A stretch of DNA of 32,882 nt, taken from Bacteroidales bacterium (GTDB taxonomy: Bacteria; Bacteroidota; Bacteroidia; Bacteroidales; P3). The notes under the pieces were generated by a model. That model saw only the letters and a list, made by a program, of their open reading frames with translations. It did not search any database and was not told where the DNA came from. Where the stretch lies: positions 1-32,882 of the forward strand of contig JAEEIS010000157.1 in the NCBI GenBank assembly GCA_016281475.1, written 5' to 3'. The translations under genes and the position numbers were made by a program. This document shows positions 1 to 6,765 of the stretch, one piece after another (position 1 is the first letter of the stretch; each line of letters begins with the position of its first letter).

Positions 1-1233
1 AGGCATCAGCGTTTCGGCCGCATTAGTCCCTGCCAGATATATTTGGGTACCGTCTTTCAGTGGCAACAGGTCTTTGTTGTTTTTCAATAGCACCAATGTA
101 CTCGCCACCACCCACCCAGGATGGGCATCTGCTGTCTCAATAGTCCCCGTCGGGCTCATCTCCATCACCCGCAACCGTGTACGCAATATGCGTCGCACAT
201 GCTTGTTTATCACCTCCTCGCCGATATAGCCCGAATCCACCGCCGTCCGCAGTGCCGCCAGTCCGCTGCCACACTCCAAGTCCACCTCGCTGCCGAAGGC
301 ATCTGCCGCCGTCAGTGCAGCAGACGCATGGGTCTTGTGACGGGGGATGACCGTGTCGCGCTCCCAGCAGTCGTTCAGTGCCCAGCAGTCCGTCACCAGC
401 AACCCATCGTAGTGCCACTTGTTGCGCAGTATGTCAATCAATAGTTCCTTGTTGGTGCAGCACGGCTCGCCGTTCAGACGGTTGTAGGCACACATCACCT
501 GCTGCACGTCGCTATTCTTGATGATATATTCAAATGCGGGCAGATAGGTTGTCCACAAATCGCGTGGCGACACCCTTGCGTCGAACTCATGTCGCAATCC
601 CTCGGGACCGCTATGCACCGCCAGATGCTTCAGACATGCCGCTGCCGACAGATGCACCGTGTCCGACTTCTCTGAACCCTTAAAAGAATAGTTATGCTGC
701 AACCCATTCACACACGCCAACCCCATCCGTGCCGTGAGGAACGGGTCTTCGCCGTAGGTCTCCATGCCGCGCCCCCAACGTGGGTCGCGGAAGATATTGA
801 TATTGGGTGTAAAAAAGGTCAGCCCTGTGTAGTCGGTAGGCTCCTTGAGCATCTCTGTATTAGTGTCAAGGGCTTCGAAATACTTCCACCGTGCCTCGTA
901 TGCCGTCTGGGCAAACACCTGCTGCACCAACGCCTCGTCGAACGTTGCCGCCAAGGCTATCGGCATCGGCCACACCGTCGCTAACCCGTTGCGCCCCACG
1001 CCGTGCAGTGCCTCGTTCCACCAGCTGTAGGCGGGCAGCCCCAATGAGGGGATGGCAGGATTGCGGTGCTCCATCATGCTTATTTTTTCCTCCAGCGTCA
1101 GCCTTGACAGCAAGTCCTCCACTCTTTCGTCGACCGTCAACGCAATGTCTTGAAAGGGGAAGTTCTGCGCCAGAAGTGGGGAAACCACCACCCGCAAAAC
1201 AACCAATACAATAATAATCAGACCATTCTTCAT
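1..1233 (-). CDS. Glycoside hydrolase family 3 (beta-xylosidase/beta-glucosidase-like), 3' end outside window
   Basis: Secreted exo-glycosidase of family GH3, which removes terminal beta-linked sugars from oligosaccharides in the periplasm or at the cell surface. The frame is open from the ATG at 1233 to the window edge (411 codons seen, roughly half of a usual GH3 enzyme). Residues 1-22 form a signal peptide with no lipobox cysteine. Residues from about 33 (DERVEDLLSRLTLEEK) to 340 match the GH3 N-terminal TIM barrel, with PRWGRGMETYGEDP and CLKHLAVHSGP, and a catalytic nucleophile at Asp282 in LLVTDCWAL. The visible end, LVLLKNNKDLLPL, starts the alpha/beta sandwich domain, so the acid/base residue lies outside the window. 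The spacing and TDCW motif resemble xylosidase-type GH3 enzymes of gut and rumen Bacteroidales, but substrate specificity cannot be settled here. No susCD pair or other polysaccharide-locus gene is visible beside it. Confidence 0.9.
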   Translation of the reverse strand, partial: MKNGLIIIVLVVLRVVVSPLLAQNFPFQDIALTVDERVEDLLSRLTLEEKISMMEHRNPAIPSLGLPAYSWWNEALHGVGRNGLATVWPMPIALAATFDEALVQQVFAQTAYEARWKYFEALDTNTEMLKEPTDYTGLTFFTPNINIFRDPRWGRGMETYGEDPFLTARMGLACVNGLQHNYSFKGSEKSDTVHLSAAACLKHLAVHSGPEGLRHEFDARVSPRDLWTTYLPAFEYIIKNSDVQQVMCAYNRLNGEPCCTNKELLIDILRNKWHYDGLLVTDCWALNDCWERDTVIPRHKTHASAALTAADAFGSEVDLECGSGLAALRTAVDSGYIGEEVINKHVRRILRTRLRVMEMSPTGTIETADAHPGWVVASTLVLLKNNKDLLPLKDGTQIYLAGTNAAETLMP

Positions 1234-1257
1234 AATCTGTCCACAATTTACAAAATG

Positions 1258-1265
1258 CAAATATA
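1258..1265 (-). promoter_or_regulatory. Putative -7 element for the GH3 gene
   Basis: On the minus strand this reads TATATTTG, a perfect Bacteroidota TAnnTTTG -7 box, 25 nt upstream of the GH3 ATG. A TTTC 19 nt further upstream (1285-1288) is a near-match to the -33 TTTG. Assignment is by motif only. Confidence 0.5.
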
Positions 1266-1274
1266 CGAATTTAA

Positions 1275-1403
1275 ATTGAAAGGTGAAAATTGAAAATTGA
1301 AATTATCGTGACAAATTACCCACCGCCGCGAATCCCCTCTTTAGAGGGGTGCCGCGATAGCGGTGGGATATGTTCTTCTTTCACCTTTCAATTCTCAATT
1401 TTC
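1275..1403. repeat. TTGAAAA-arm inverted repeat with GC-rich palindromic core
   Basis: The left arm (1275-1306) carries repeated TTGAAA units and the right arm (1378-1403) carries their complement (TTTCACCTTTCAATT). Between them is a nested palindrome: CCCACCGC (1319-1326) pairs with GCGGTGGG (1360-1367), and CCCCTCT (1334-1340) with AGAGGGG (1343-1349). The right arm supplies the stop codon of the upstream FGE-like gene. It could act as a terminator-like hairpin, but there is no T-run. Confidence 0.75.
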
Positions 1404-3452
1404 CTCGTCCTGCACCAGCCGCACCGACAGGCGCGACAGGCGCTCCAACGGCATGATATATCCCAAATTGCCAAAGCTGAAGCAATAGCCCATGGCCGTC
1501 TCCTTGCTATACTGGATGGTGGTCCAATAATATCCCAAGCCCTCGTCGCTCTCCACGGGCGGACGGTAGTCCTTCAGCAGTTCCCATCTTGCCTGGGTGT
1601 CATTCATGATTCCAGCACCCTTGGCCTCTTCGGCTTCTTCTGGCATCATGCTGGCAGTCACCACTCTGCCCAGCGTTTGTCCCAGCCCACAGTTGAACAT
1701 CGGTATCATCGTTTCATGTTGTCCCGGCAGCCACACGCCATAGTAGTAGCACATTATCTTGGCATATCCCGCACAAGGCAGAAACACCGCCCCTGCGCGC
1801 TCCACCATCCTCCACTGCTTCGCACCAATCATATACACCATCCCCTCTTTCAACGTGTCGCCACCCTTCTCCAGCCAGTCGTCGGGCAGCAGCAATATGC
1901 CCTGATGCCCGTCTATCGAGGCAGGCGACACCAGCATCCGCGCGTTAGGCCGCCGCATCAGCAGATACGCCCACTCGTTCACCGACAGCGTCCTCCACTG
2001 CCCCACACGATTGCCGCCATTGCTGATAGCGTTATACACCCCCCAGTCGTAGCTCGTCCGGTCGATATTGCGCTTGCCGTTGCCATAGTTGGAGTTATGG
2101 GCAGAATAGTAGTAGGGCGGACGGTTGCGATAGCCGCTCGTGGCCCATGCAAAAAGGTCTATCCAACCCGCATAGCGGCTGCCGTATTCCACATTGTCGA
2201 GCCCTATAATGTCGTACTGGTTCTCGGCAAAACGCCACTGATTGGCCACCGCGTTGTACTGCAAGTTGCCCTTCGAGAAACGCACCCGCTGCCTTGGCGA
2301 CACGCTGAACAGCCCCTCTAACGCCCCGTTGGCGAGCCGTGCCATGCTTTCGGTGGTCATCGTGGCGTAGGCGTGCCCTTTTGCCAACGAGTCCATCACA
2401 TACTGGTTGGGCATCCAGCCCGATGCGGGAATACTGTCGGCCGAAAGTACCAAGCGGAACCCCAGCACGCTCAGTTTCGTGTTGGGCTGCCAAAAGTTGC
2501 GGTACGACACCCTCACATCCCCCTCCACGTCGGCCCACGAGCCGCCTCGTCCCACCTTCGTCACCCCGCTGGAGGGACCTTTGGGCGAAACCGTCTCGCG
2601 AATACATTCCACGATGGAACGCTCCTCTCCCATATTTATCAAGTAGTCGCACAACTGCTGCCGTCCCTGCACCGTAGGCGGAACACTGTAGTTCGACGCC
2701 ACATCCCTCACGTATGCGTCTTCGGCATACCAATCGCTGCACCACTCCCACACGTTGCCCGTCATGTCGTACAGTCCCAGCTCGTTGGGCACCAAACCAC
2801 CCACCACGTGTGTCGAATCGCCACTGTTAATCTGCGTCCACGACACATGCATCAACTCGTCCGACCCCGCAAACGTTCTGCCCTTGGCCTCCTTGCCTCC
2901 ACGTGCGGCATACTCCCACTCCGCCTCCGTAGGCAGGCGGAACGGCAGCCCCGTCAGCTCGCGCAGCCGTGTGACAAAGGTCTGCACCTCGTCGTAGCTC
3001 ACCTGCTCCACTGGCAACTCGTCGCCCACAAAGTTCGACGGGTTGTAACCCATCACCGCCGTCCACAACGCCTGCGTCACCTCGTAGCGGCCCATATAGA
3101 AACTGCCCACCGACACCCCGTGCCGCGGCATCTCGTCGTTCTTGCCCGTCAGGCCGGTCTTACGCACAGTCACCTTATTCATCCCATAAATCCTCCTGCC
3201 CTCGGCAAACGCGCTGGCCGATGAGCTCCAAAACTCGGGGTCGCACCCCATCATATACGAGCCGCCTCGCACCAGCACCATCTCAAACCGCTCGCCCTTC
3301 ACCTGCACCGGCATCGTCTCCAGCCGCACCTTGGCCTTTTGCTCCTTACGAGCCCTATCGCGCCGACGGCCGCCAAACAGCCCTTGCGCCTCCACATCCC
3401 ATCCCGCCGCCAACATCCCTAGCAGACAAATAATTAGTGTAATCTTTTTCAT
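1395..3452 (-). CDS. Secreted FGE/SUMF1-like pseudoenzyme with C-terminal GNLQY module
   Basis: Protein of 685 aa. I choose the ATG at 3452 because it starts a clean signal peptide (MKKITLIICLLGMLAAG..., cleavage near EAQ); the upstream in-frame extension is not plausible. An R/K-rich stretch follows, then a formylglycine-generating-enzyme (sulfatase-modifying factor) fold at about residues 45-340, with VLVRGGSYMMG, GRYEVTQALW, FRLPTEAEWEYAARGG, GNVWEW and GRGGSW. Active FGEs carry cysteines after RGGSW; here it continues ADVEGDVRVSYR with none, so catalysis is unlikely and a binding or structural role is inferred. The second half (about 385-680) has RVRFSKGNLQYN, WIDLFAWATSGY and a final GYYWTT...SVRLVQD block, a module I associate with Bacteroidales surface proteins and which may be another C-type-lectin-like fold. 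A paralogue lies at 15386-17476. It is not a lipoprotein, so it is not a clear GldK/PorK. Confidence 0.8.
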   Translation of the reverse strand: MKKITLIICLLGMLAAGWDVEAQGLFGGRRRDRARKEQKAKVRLETMPVQVKGERFEMVLVRGGSYMMGCDPEFWSSSASAFAEGRRIYGMNKVTVRKTGLTGKNDEMPRHGVSVGSFYMGRYEVTQALWTAVMGYNPSNFVGDELPVEQVSYDEVQTFVTRLRELTGLPFRLPTEAEWEYAARGGKEAKGRTFAGSDELMHVSWTQINSGDSTHVVGGLVPNELGLYDMTGNVWEWCSDWYAEDAYVRDVASNYSVPPTVQGRQQLCDYLINMGEERSIVECIRETVSPKGPSSGVTKVGRGGSWADVEGDVRVSYRNFWQPNTKLSVLGFRLVLSADSIPASGWMPNQYVMDSLAKGHAYATMTTESMARLANGALEGLFSVSPRQRVRFSKGNLQYNAVANQWRFAENQYDIIGLDNVEYGSRYAGWIDLFAWATSGYRNRPPYYYSAHNSNYGNGKRNIDRTSYDWGVYNAISNGGNRVGQWRTLSVNEWAYLLMRRPNARMLVSPASIDGHQGILLLPDDWLEKGGDTLKEGMVYMIGAKQWRMVERAGAVFLPCAGYAKIMCYYYGVWLPGQHETMIPMFNCGLGQTLGRVVTASMMPEEAEEAKGAGIMNDTQARWELLKDYRPPVESDEGLGYYWTTIQYSKETAMGYCFSFGNLGYIMPLERLSRLSVRLVQDEEN

Positions 3453-3476
3453 AAAAATGTGTTTTGAAGTGCGCTG

Positions 3477-3484
3477 CAAATTTA
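3477..3484 (-). promoter_or_regulatory. Putative -7 element for the FGE-like gene
   Basis: Minus-strand TAAATTTG, a perfect TAnnTTTG, 24 nt upstream of the chosen ATG at 3452. No TTTG is seen at the right distance upstream, so the -33 box is weak or absent. Its position supports the ATG at 3452 over the longer frame, which would start upstream of the promoter. Confidence 0.5.
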
Positions 3485-3569
3485 CACATTTTTTCCCACC
3501 CGCACACCGAATCACCGAAAAAAAACCTCATCCGCCAATCCCAACCACACCACTCCTTCAGCATTTATA

Positions 3570-3648
3570 CTATATTTATACTTTAGTTATACTTCAGTTA
3601 TACTATTATATATAGAATAACTAAGGTATAACTAAAGTATAAATATAG
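3570..3648. repeat. Perfect 22-bp inverted repeat of TATACTTTAGT units between divergent genes
   Basis: Positions 3570-3591 are exactly complementary to 3627-3648. Pairing continues imperfectly inward (CTTCAGTTAT against ATAACTAAGG), giving a stem of about 32 bp around a loop near 3602-3614. The arms are themselves quasi-tandem TTATACTT units. The gap 3453-3779 separates two divergently transcribed genes, so this is not a 3'-end terminator for either. Apart from the two promoters, nothing else is recognised in the gap. Confidence 0.85.
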
Positions 3649-3720
3649 GATAAGTAGAAATGATATGAGGGAGGGAAGGAGACGGGAAGGAGGGCTGAGA
3701 CAGTGGTGATGGAATAAAAA

Positions 3721-3752
3721 TTTGTACGGATGAAAAAAAAAATGTAAATTTG
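3721..3752 (+). promoter_or_regulatory. Bacteroidota-type promoter of ffh
   Basis: TTTG at 3721-3724, a 20-nt spacer, then TAAATTTG at 3745-3752: an exact match to the -33/-7 pattern used by the Bacteroidota primary sigma factor. Transcription would begin close to 3758, about 20 nt before the ffh ATG. Confidence 0.8.
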
Positions 3753-3779
3753 CATTTTTAAATATTGTGTCGAAAAGAT

Positions 3780-5102
3780 ATGTTTGAAAGCATTAGTAGT
3801 AAGATAGAGAAAGCGTTACACACGCTCAGAGGTAAGGGAAGAATTACCGATATTAACATTGCCGAGACGGTCAAGGAGGTGCGCAAGGCACTGCTTGACG
3901 CGGATGTGAGCTACCCCATAGCCAAAGAATTTACCGACAACGTGAAAGCGGAGGCAATGGGTCGCAACGTTATCCAGAGCATCGAGCCGGGACAGCTGAT
4001 GGTGAAGATTGTGCACGAGAAGCTGACCGAGCTGATGGGCAGCCAGGCAGTGGAAATCAACGTGAAGGGCAGCCCGGCGGTGGTGCTTATCGCAGGTCTG
4101 CAAGGTTCGGGTAAGACCACTTTCAGTGCCAAACTGGCCCACTATATCAAGAACAAGAAGAACAAGTCGGTGATGCTGGTGGCAGGCGACGTGTACCGTC
4201 CCGCCGCTATCAGCCAGTTGCAGACGCTGGGACAGCAGATTGAGGTGCCCGTGTTCACGGAAGAGGGCAACCAGAATCCTGTGGACATAGCCCAGAAGGC
4301 CATCCGCGAGGCGAAGCTGAGGGGCTACAACGTGGTCATCGTCGATACCGCCGGCCGTCTGGCCGTGGACGAGCAGATGATGGACGAGATTTCGAGCCTG
4401 AAGAAGAACCTGAACCCGCAGGAGACGCTGTTTGTGGTGGACTCGATGACGGGTCAGGACGCGGTGAACACCGCCAAGGCGTTCAACGAGCGCATCGACT
4501 TCGACGGCGTGGTGCTCACCAAGCTGGACGGCGACACGCGCGGTGGTGCCGCCCTGACCATCCGCTACGCGGTGCAGAAGCCTATCAAGTTCGTCGGCGT
4601 GGGCGAGAAGATGGACGCACTCGACGTGTTCCACCCCGACCGTATGGCCAGCCGCATCTTGGGCATGGGCGACGTGGTGTCGCTCGTGGAACGCGCGCAG
4701 GAGCAGTACGACGAGGAAGAGGCTCGCAAGATACAGAAGAAACTCATCCACAACGAATATAATTTCGAGGACTTCCTCTCGCAGGTGGGTCAGATTAAGA
4801 AGATGGGCAGCATGAAGGACCTTATCGGCATGATTCCGGGCATGGACAAGCTGACGAAGAATGTGGAGATTGGCGACGACGCATTCAAGCCCATCGAGGC
4901 GATGATCGGGAGCATGACGCCCTACGAGCGGCGCAACCCCAGTTGCCTGAACGGCAGCCGCAAGCAGCGCATCGCGGCGGGTAGCGGCCGCAGCATTCAG
5001 GAGGTAAACCGATTCCTAAAGCAGTTTGAGGAGACTCGCAAAATGATGAAGTCGGTGAGCACCAAGGGCCGTATGCCGCAGATGCCCCGCAGAAGAAGAT
5101 AA
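3780..5102 (+). CDS. ffh: Signal recognition particle protein Ffh (SRP54)
   Basis: GTPase subunit of the signal recognition particle. It binds 4.5S RNA and hydrophobic signal sequences on nascent chains and docks with FtsY at the inner membrane. The length of 440 aa is normal. The N-terminal helical bundle (1-85) is followed by the G domain with GLQGSGKTT (G1), DVYRPAA, DTAGR (G3) and TKLDGDTRGG (G4), then an M domain with NGSRKQRIAAGSGRS and VNRFLKQFE, and a basic C-terminal tail (MPRRRR). The ATG at 3780 is preferred over an in-frame TTG at 3765, because homologues start MFES/MF. The gene has its own promoter and lies 114 nt upstream of folD; the gap is filled by repeats, so co-transcription with folD is possible but unproven. 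Confidence 0.97.
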   Translation: MFESISSKIEKALHTLRGKGRITDINIAETVKEVRKALLDADVSYPIAKEFTDNVKAEAMGRNVIQSIEPGQLMVKIVHEKLTELMGSQAVEINVKGSPAVVLIAGLQGSGKTTFSAKLAHYIKNKKNKSVMLVAGDVYRPAAISQLQTLGQQIEVPVFTEEGNQNPVDIAQKAIREAKLRGYNVVIVDTAGRLAVDEQMMDEISSLKKNLNPQETLFVVDSMTGQDAVNTAKAFNERIDFDGVVLTKLDGDTRGGAALTIRYAVQKPIKFVGVGEKMDALDVFHPDRMASRILGMGDVVSLVERAQEQYDEEEARKIQKKLIHNEYNFEDFLSQVGQIKKMGSMKDLIGMIPGMDKLTKNVEIGDDAFKPIEAMIGSMTPYERRNPSCLNGSRKQRIAAGSGRSIQEVNRFLKQFEETRKMMKSVSTKGRMPQMPRRRR

Positions 5103-5109
5103 TTTATTG

Positions 5110-5198
5110 GTTTAAAGTTTAATGTTTAAAGTTTAAGCTGACGCGGTTAATCCTTTAAACATTAAACACTAAACAATACCAGACATTAAACTTTAAAC
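5110..5198. repeat. TTTAAAGTTTAA inverted repeat between ffh and folD
   Basis: A perfect 16-bp inverted repeat pairs 5110-5125 with 5183-5198. The whole gap (5103-5216) consists of quasi-tandem TTTAAAGTTTAATG units in both orientations, plus a few GC-containing bases in the middle (GCTGACGCGG). It may form a hairpin in ffh-folD readthrough mRNA. Confidence 0.85.
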
Positions 5199-5216
5199 AT
5201 AAAACATTACTAAACA

Positions 5217-6098
5217 ATGTTCCAGTTACTTGACGGCAAGACCCTTGCCTTGCAAATCAAAGACGAAATAGCCAACGAGGTGCGCCAGCTGACCGCCCAG
5301 GGGCATCGTCCCCCCCATCTGGCTGCCGTGATAGTTGGCAACGATGGTGCTAGCCAGACTTACGTCGCCAACAAGGAGAAATCGAGCCACGAGGTGGGTT
5401 TCACCTCCTCCGTGTATCGCCTTAATGAGAAAATCTCAGAGAAGGAACTACTTGAGACCATTCATTTCCTCAACAACGACCCCGAGATTGACGGCTTCAT
5501 CGTGCAGCTGCCCCTGCCCAAGCACATCAACGAGCAGAACATCATCAACGCCATCTCGCCCGACAAGGACGTGGACGGCTTCACGGCCATCAACGTGGGT
5601 CGCATGGTGCTGGGCGAGGATGCCTTTGTGCCCGCCACCCCGATGGGCATCTGCACCCTGCTGCAGCGCTACCACATCGAGACCACCGGCAAGCACTGCG
5701 TGGTGCTGGGACGCAGCAACATCGTGGGTACCCCTGTGGCCAACCTCCTTTCGCGCAAGGGTTTCGACTGCACGGTGACGATATGCCACAGCAAGACACA
5801 GAACATGACCGAGCTGACCCGTCAGGCCGACATCCTAGTCGTGGCCATCGGCAAGCCCGAATTTGTCACTTCCGACATGATTAAGGAGGGTGCCGTGGTG
5901 GTGGACGTGGGCATCCACCGCATTCCCGACGAGAGCAAGAAGAGCGGCTACCGCATCATCGGCGACGTGAAGCACAGCGAGGCTGACAAACTGTGCAGCT
6001 GGGTGACTCCCGTTCCTGGCGGCGTGGGACCCCTGACCATCGTGTCGCTGCTGGAGAACACCATGAAGGCCTACAAGCGTCAACTGAACATCAAATAG
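5217..6098 (+). CDS. folD: Bifunctional methylenetetrahydrofolate dehydrogenase/cyclohydrolase FolD
   Basis: Cytoplasmic enzyme interconverting 5,10-methylene-, methenyl- and 10-formyl-tetrahydrofolate with NADP, feeding purine and formyl-Met synthesis. Normal length (293 aa). The YxxxK motif has Tyr49 and the catalytic Lys53 (SQTYVANKEKSS); folate-site motifs VQLPLPKH and PDKDVDGF follow, then a Rossmann NADP-binding segment LGRSNIVGTPVANLL and the C-terminal signature VTPVPGGVGPLT. The only sensible start is the ATG at 5217. A strong hairpin terminator follows within 25 nt of the stop. No sequence anomaly is seen. Confidence 0.97.
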   Translation: MFQLLDGKTLALQIKDEIANEVRQLTAQGHRPPHLAAVIVGNDGASQTYVANKEKSSHEVGFTSSVYRLNEKISEKELLETIHFLNNDPEIDGFIVQLPLPKHINEQNIINAISPDKDVDGFTAINVGRMVLGEDAFVPATPMGICTLLQRYHIETTGKHCVVLGRSNIVGTPVANLLSRKGFDCTVTICHSKTQNMTELTRQADILVVAIGKPEFVTSDMIKEGAVVVDVGIHRIPDESKKSGYRIIGDVKHSEADKLCSWVTPVPGGVGPLTIVSLLENTMKAYKRQLNIK

Positions 6099-6118
6099 AA
6101 TCTCTATTCCTTAATAAA

Positions 6119-6157
6119 AGAAAGGGAGCCGTCCACATGGGAGGCTCCCTTTTTTTG
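6119..6157. terminator. Rho-independent terminator after folD, probably bidirectional
   Basis: A 10-bp stem pairs AAAGGGAGCC (6121-6130) with GGCTCCCTTT (6143-6152), followed by a T-run on the plus strand. An A-rich stretch before the stem would serve as the T-run for the convergent lipoprotein gene. Confidence 0.9.
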
Positions 6158-6171
6158 AGCGATGTAATCGA

Positions 6172-6657
6172 CTACATGTTGCGGGTGACGCAGACTTTGA
6201 AGCTGATGGGACCGGCCAGTTCCATGCTCTCGGGGTCGTAGCCGTCGAGGTCTTGGATGATGATGGTCACCTTGCCCAGTTCCCACTCAAAGCGGAGGTT
6301 CTCAGGCACGATAATCATGTCGGTGCCGCCCTCGTCGTTGGTCACATAGACCTCAAGCGGATAGACGAAAGGCAGCGTATTCCACGCGCCAAGATTGTGC
6401 TGTGCGTCGTAGACATTCCAGCAGTACATCTGGACGGTACCGTTCTGGAACACATCCTGAGTGATGGCGGGAATATCCTTTTCGCAATAGAGGTAGTTGT
6501 TTGCCCCGGGGAGGTTGTTGCCTTGGTTGCGGACCCAGTCGGCGGGGTTCACATTGAACTGGAAAGTTTGGATTTGCGAGCCATAATACTCTTTTGTGCA
6601 GCCCGTGGCCAGCATAAACACTGCCAGCAAGGGAAGGATTAACTTTGTAACTTTCAT
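6172..6657 (-). CDS. Small hypothetical lipoprotein
   Basis: A 161-aa protein with a type II signal peptide: hydrophobic residues 5-18, then the lipobox LATGC with lipidated Cys20. There is no obvious -2 Asp retention signal (Thr-Lys follow), so transport to the outer membrane is possible. The mature part is rich in aromatic residues and apparent beta strands (TFQFNVNPADW, PLEVYVTND, FEWELGKVTIIIQDLDGY), suggesting a small all-beta fold. I do not recognise the family; similar short lipoproteins of unknown function are common in Bacteroidales. The gene is monocistronic, converges on folD, and has a perfect -7 box upstream. Confidence 0.8.
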   Translation of the reverse strand: MKVTKLILPLLAVFMLATGCTKEYYGSQIQTFQFNVNPADWVRNQGNNLPGANNYLYCEKDIPAITQDVFQNGTVQMYCWNVYDAQHNLGAWNTLPFVYPLEVYVTNDEGGTDMIIVPENLRFEWELGKVTIIIQDLDGYDPESMELAGPISFKVCVTRNM

Positions 6658-6705
6658 TGTATTGTGGTTTTTTGATTAATATTTCTTGTCTGTTGTTTGA
6701 TGGTG

Positions 6706-6713
6706 CAAAAATA
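6706..6713 (-). promoter_or_regulatory. Putative -7 element for the lipoprotein gene
   Basis: Minus-strand TATTTTTG matches TAnnTTTG, 48 nt upstream of the ATG at 6657. No convincing TTTG lies 19-21 nt further upstream. It suggests the lipoprotein is transcribed separately from mutS2. Confidence 0.45.
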
Positions 6714-6765
6714 CGGATGTTTTTTCAATATTTTTCCTGAAAAAAAAGTATTTTTCCAAAATGTG

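Noticed and set aside
1290..3224. Plus-strand open frames of up to 343 codons opposite the FGE-like gene
   Set aside because: They are His/Arg/Pro-rich shadows of the minus-strand coding sequence, which has clear family motifs.
1395..3452. Active formylglycine-generating enzyme or GldK/PorK assignment
   Set aside because: No cysteines after RGGSW and no sulfatase nearby; no lipobox as expected for GldK/PorK.
3765..3779. TTG start five codons upstream of ffh
   Set aside because: It is only about 13 nt from the -7 box, and homologues begin at the MFES methionine.
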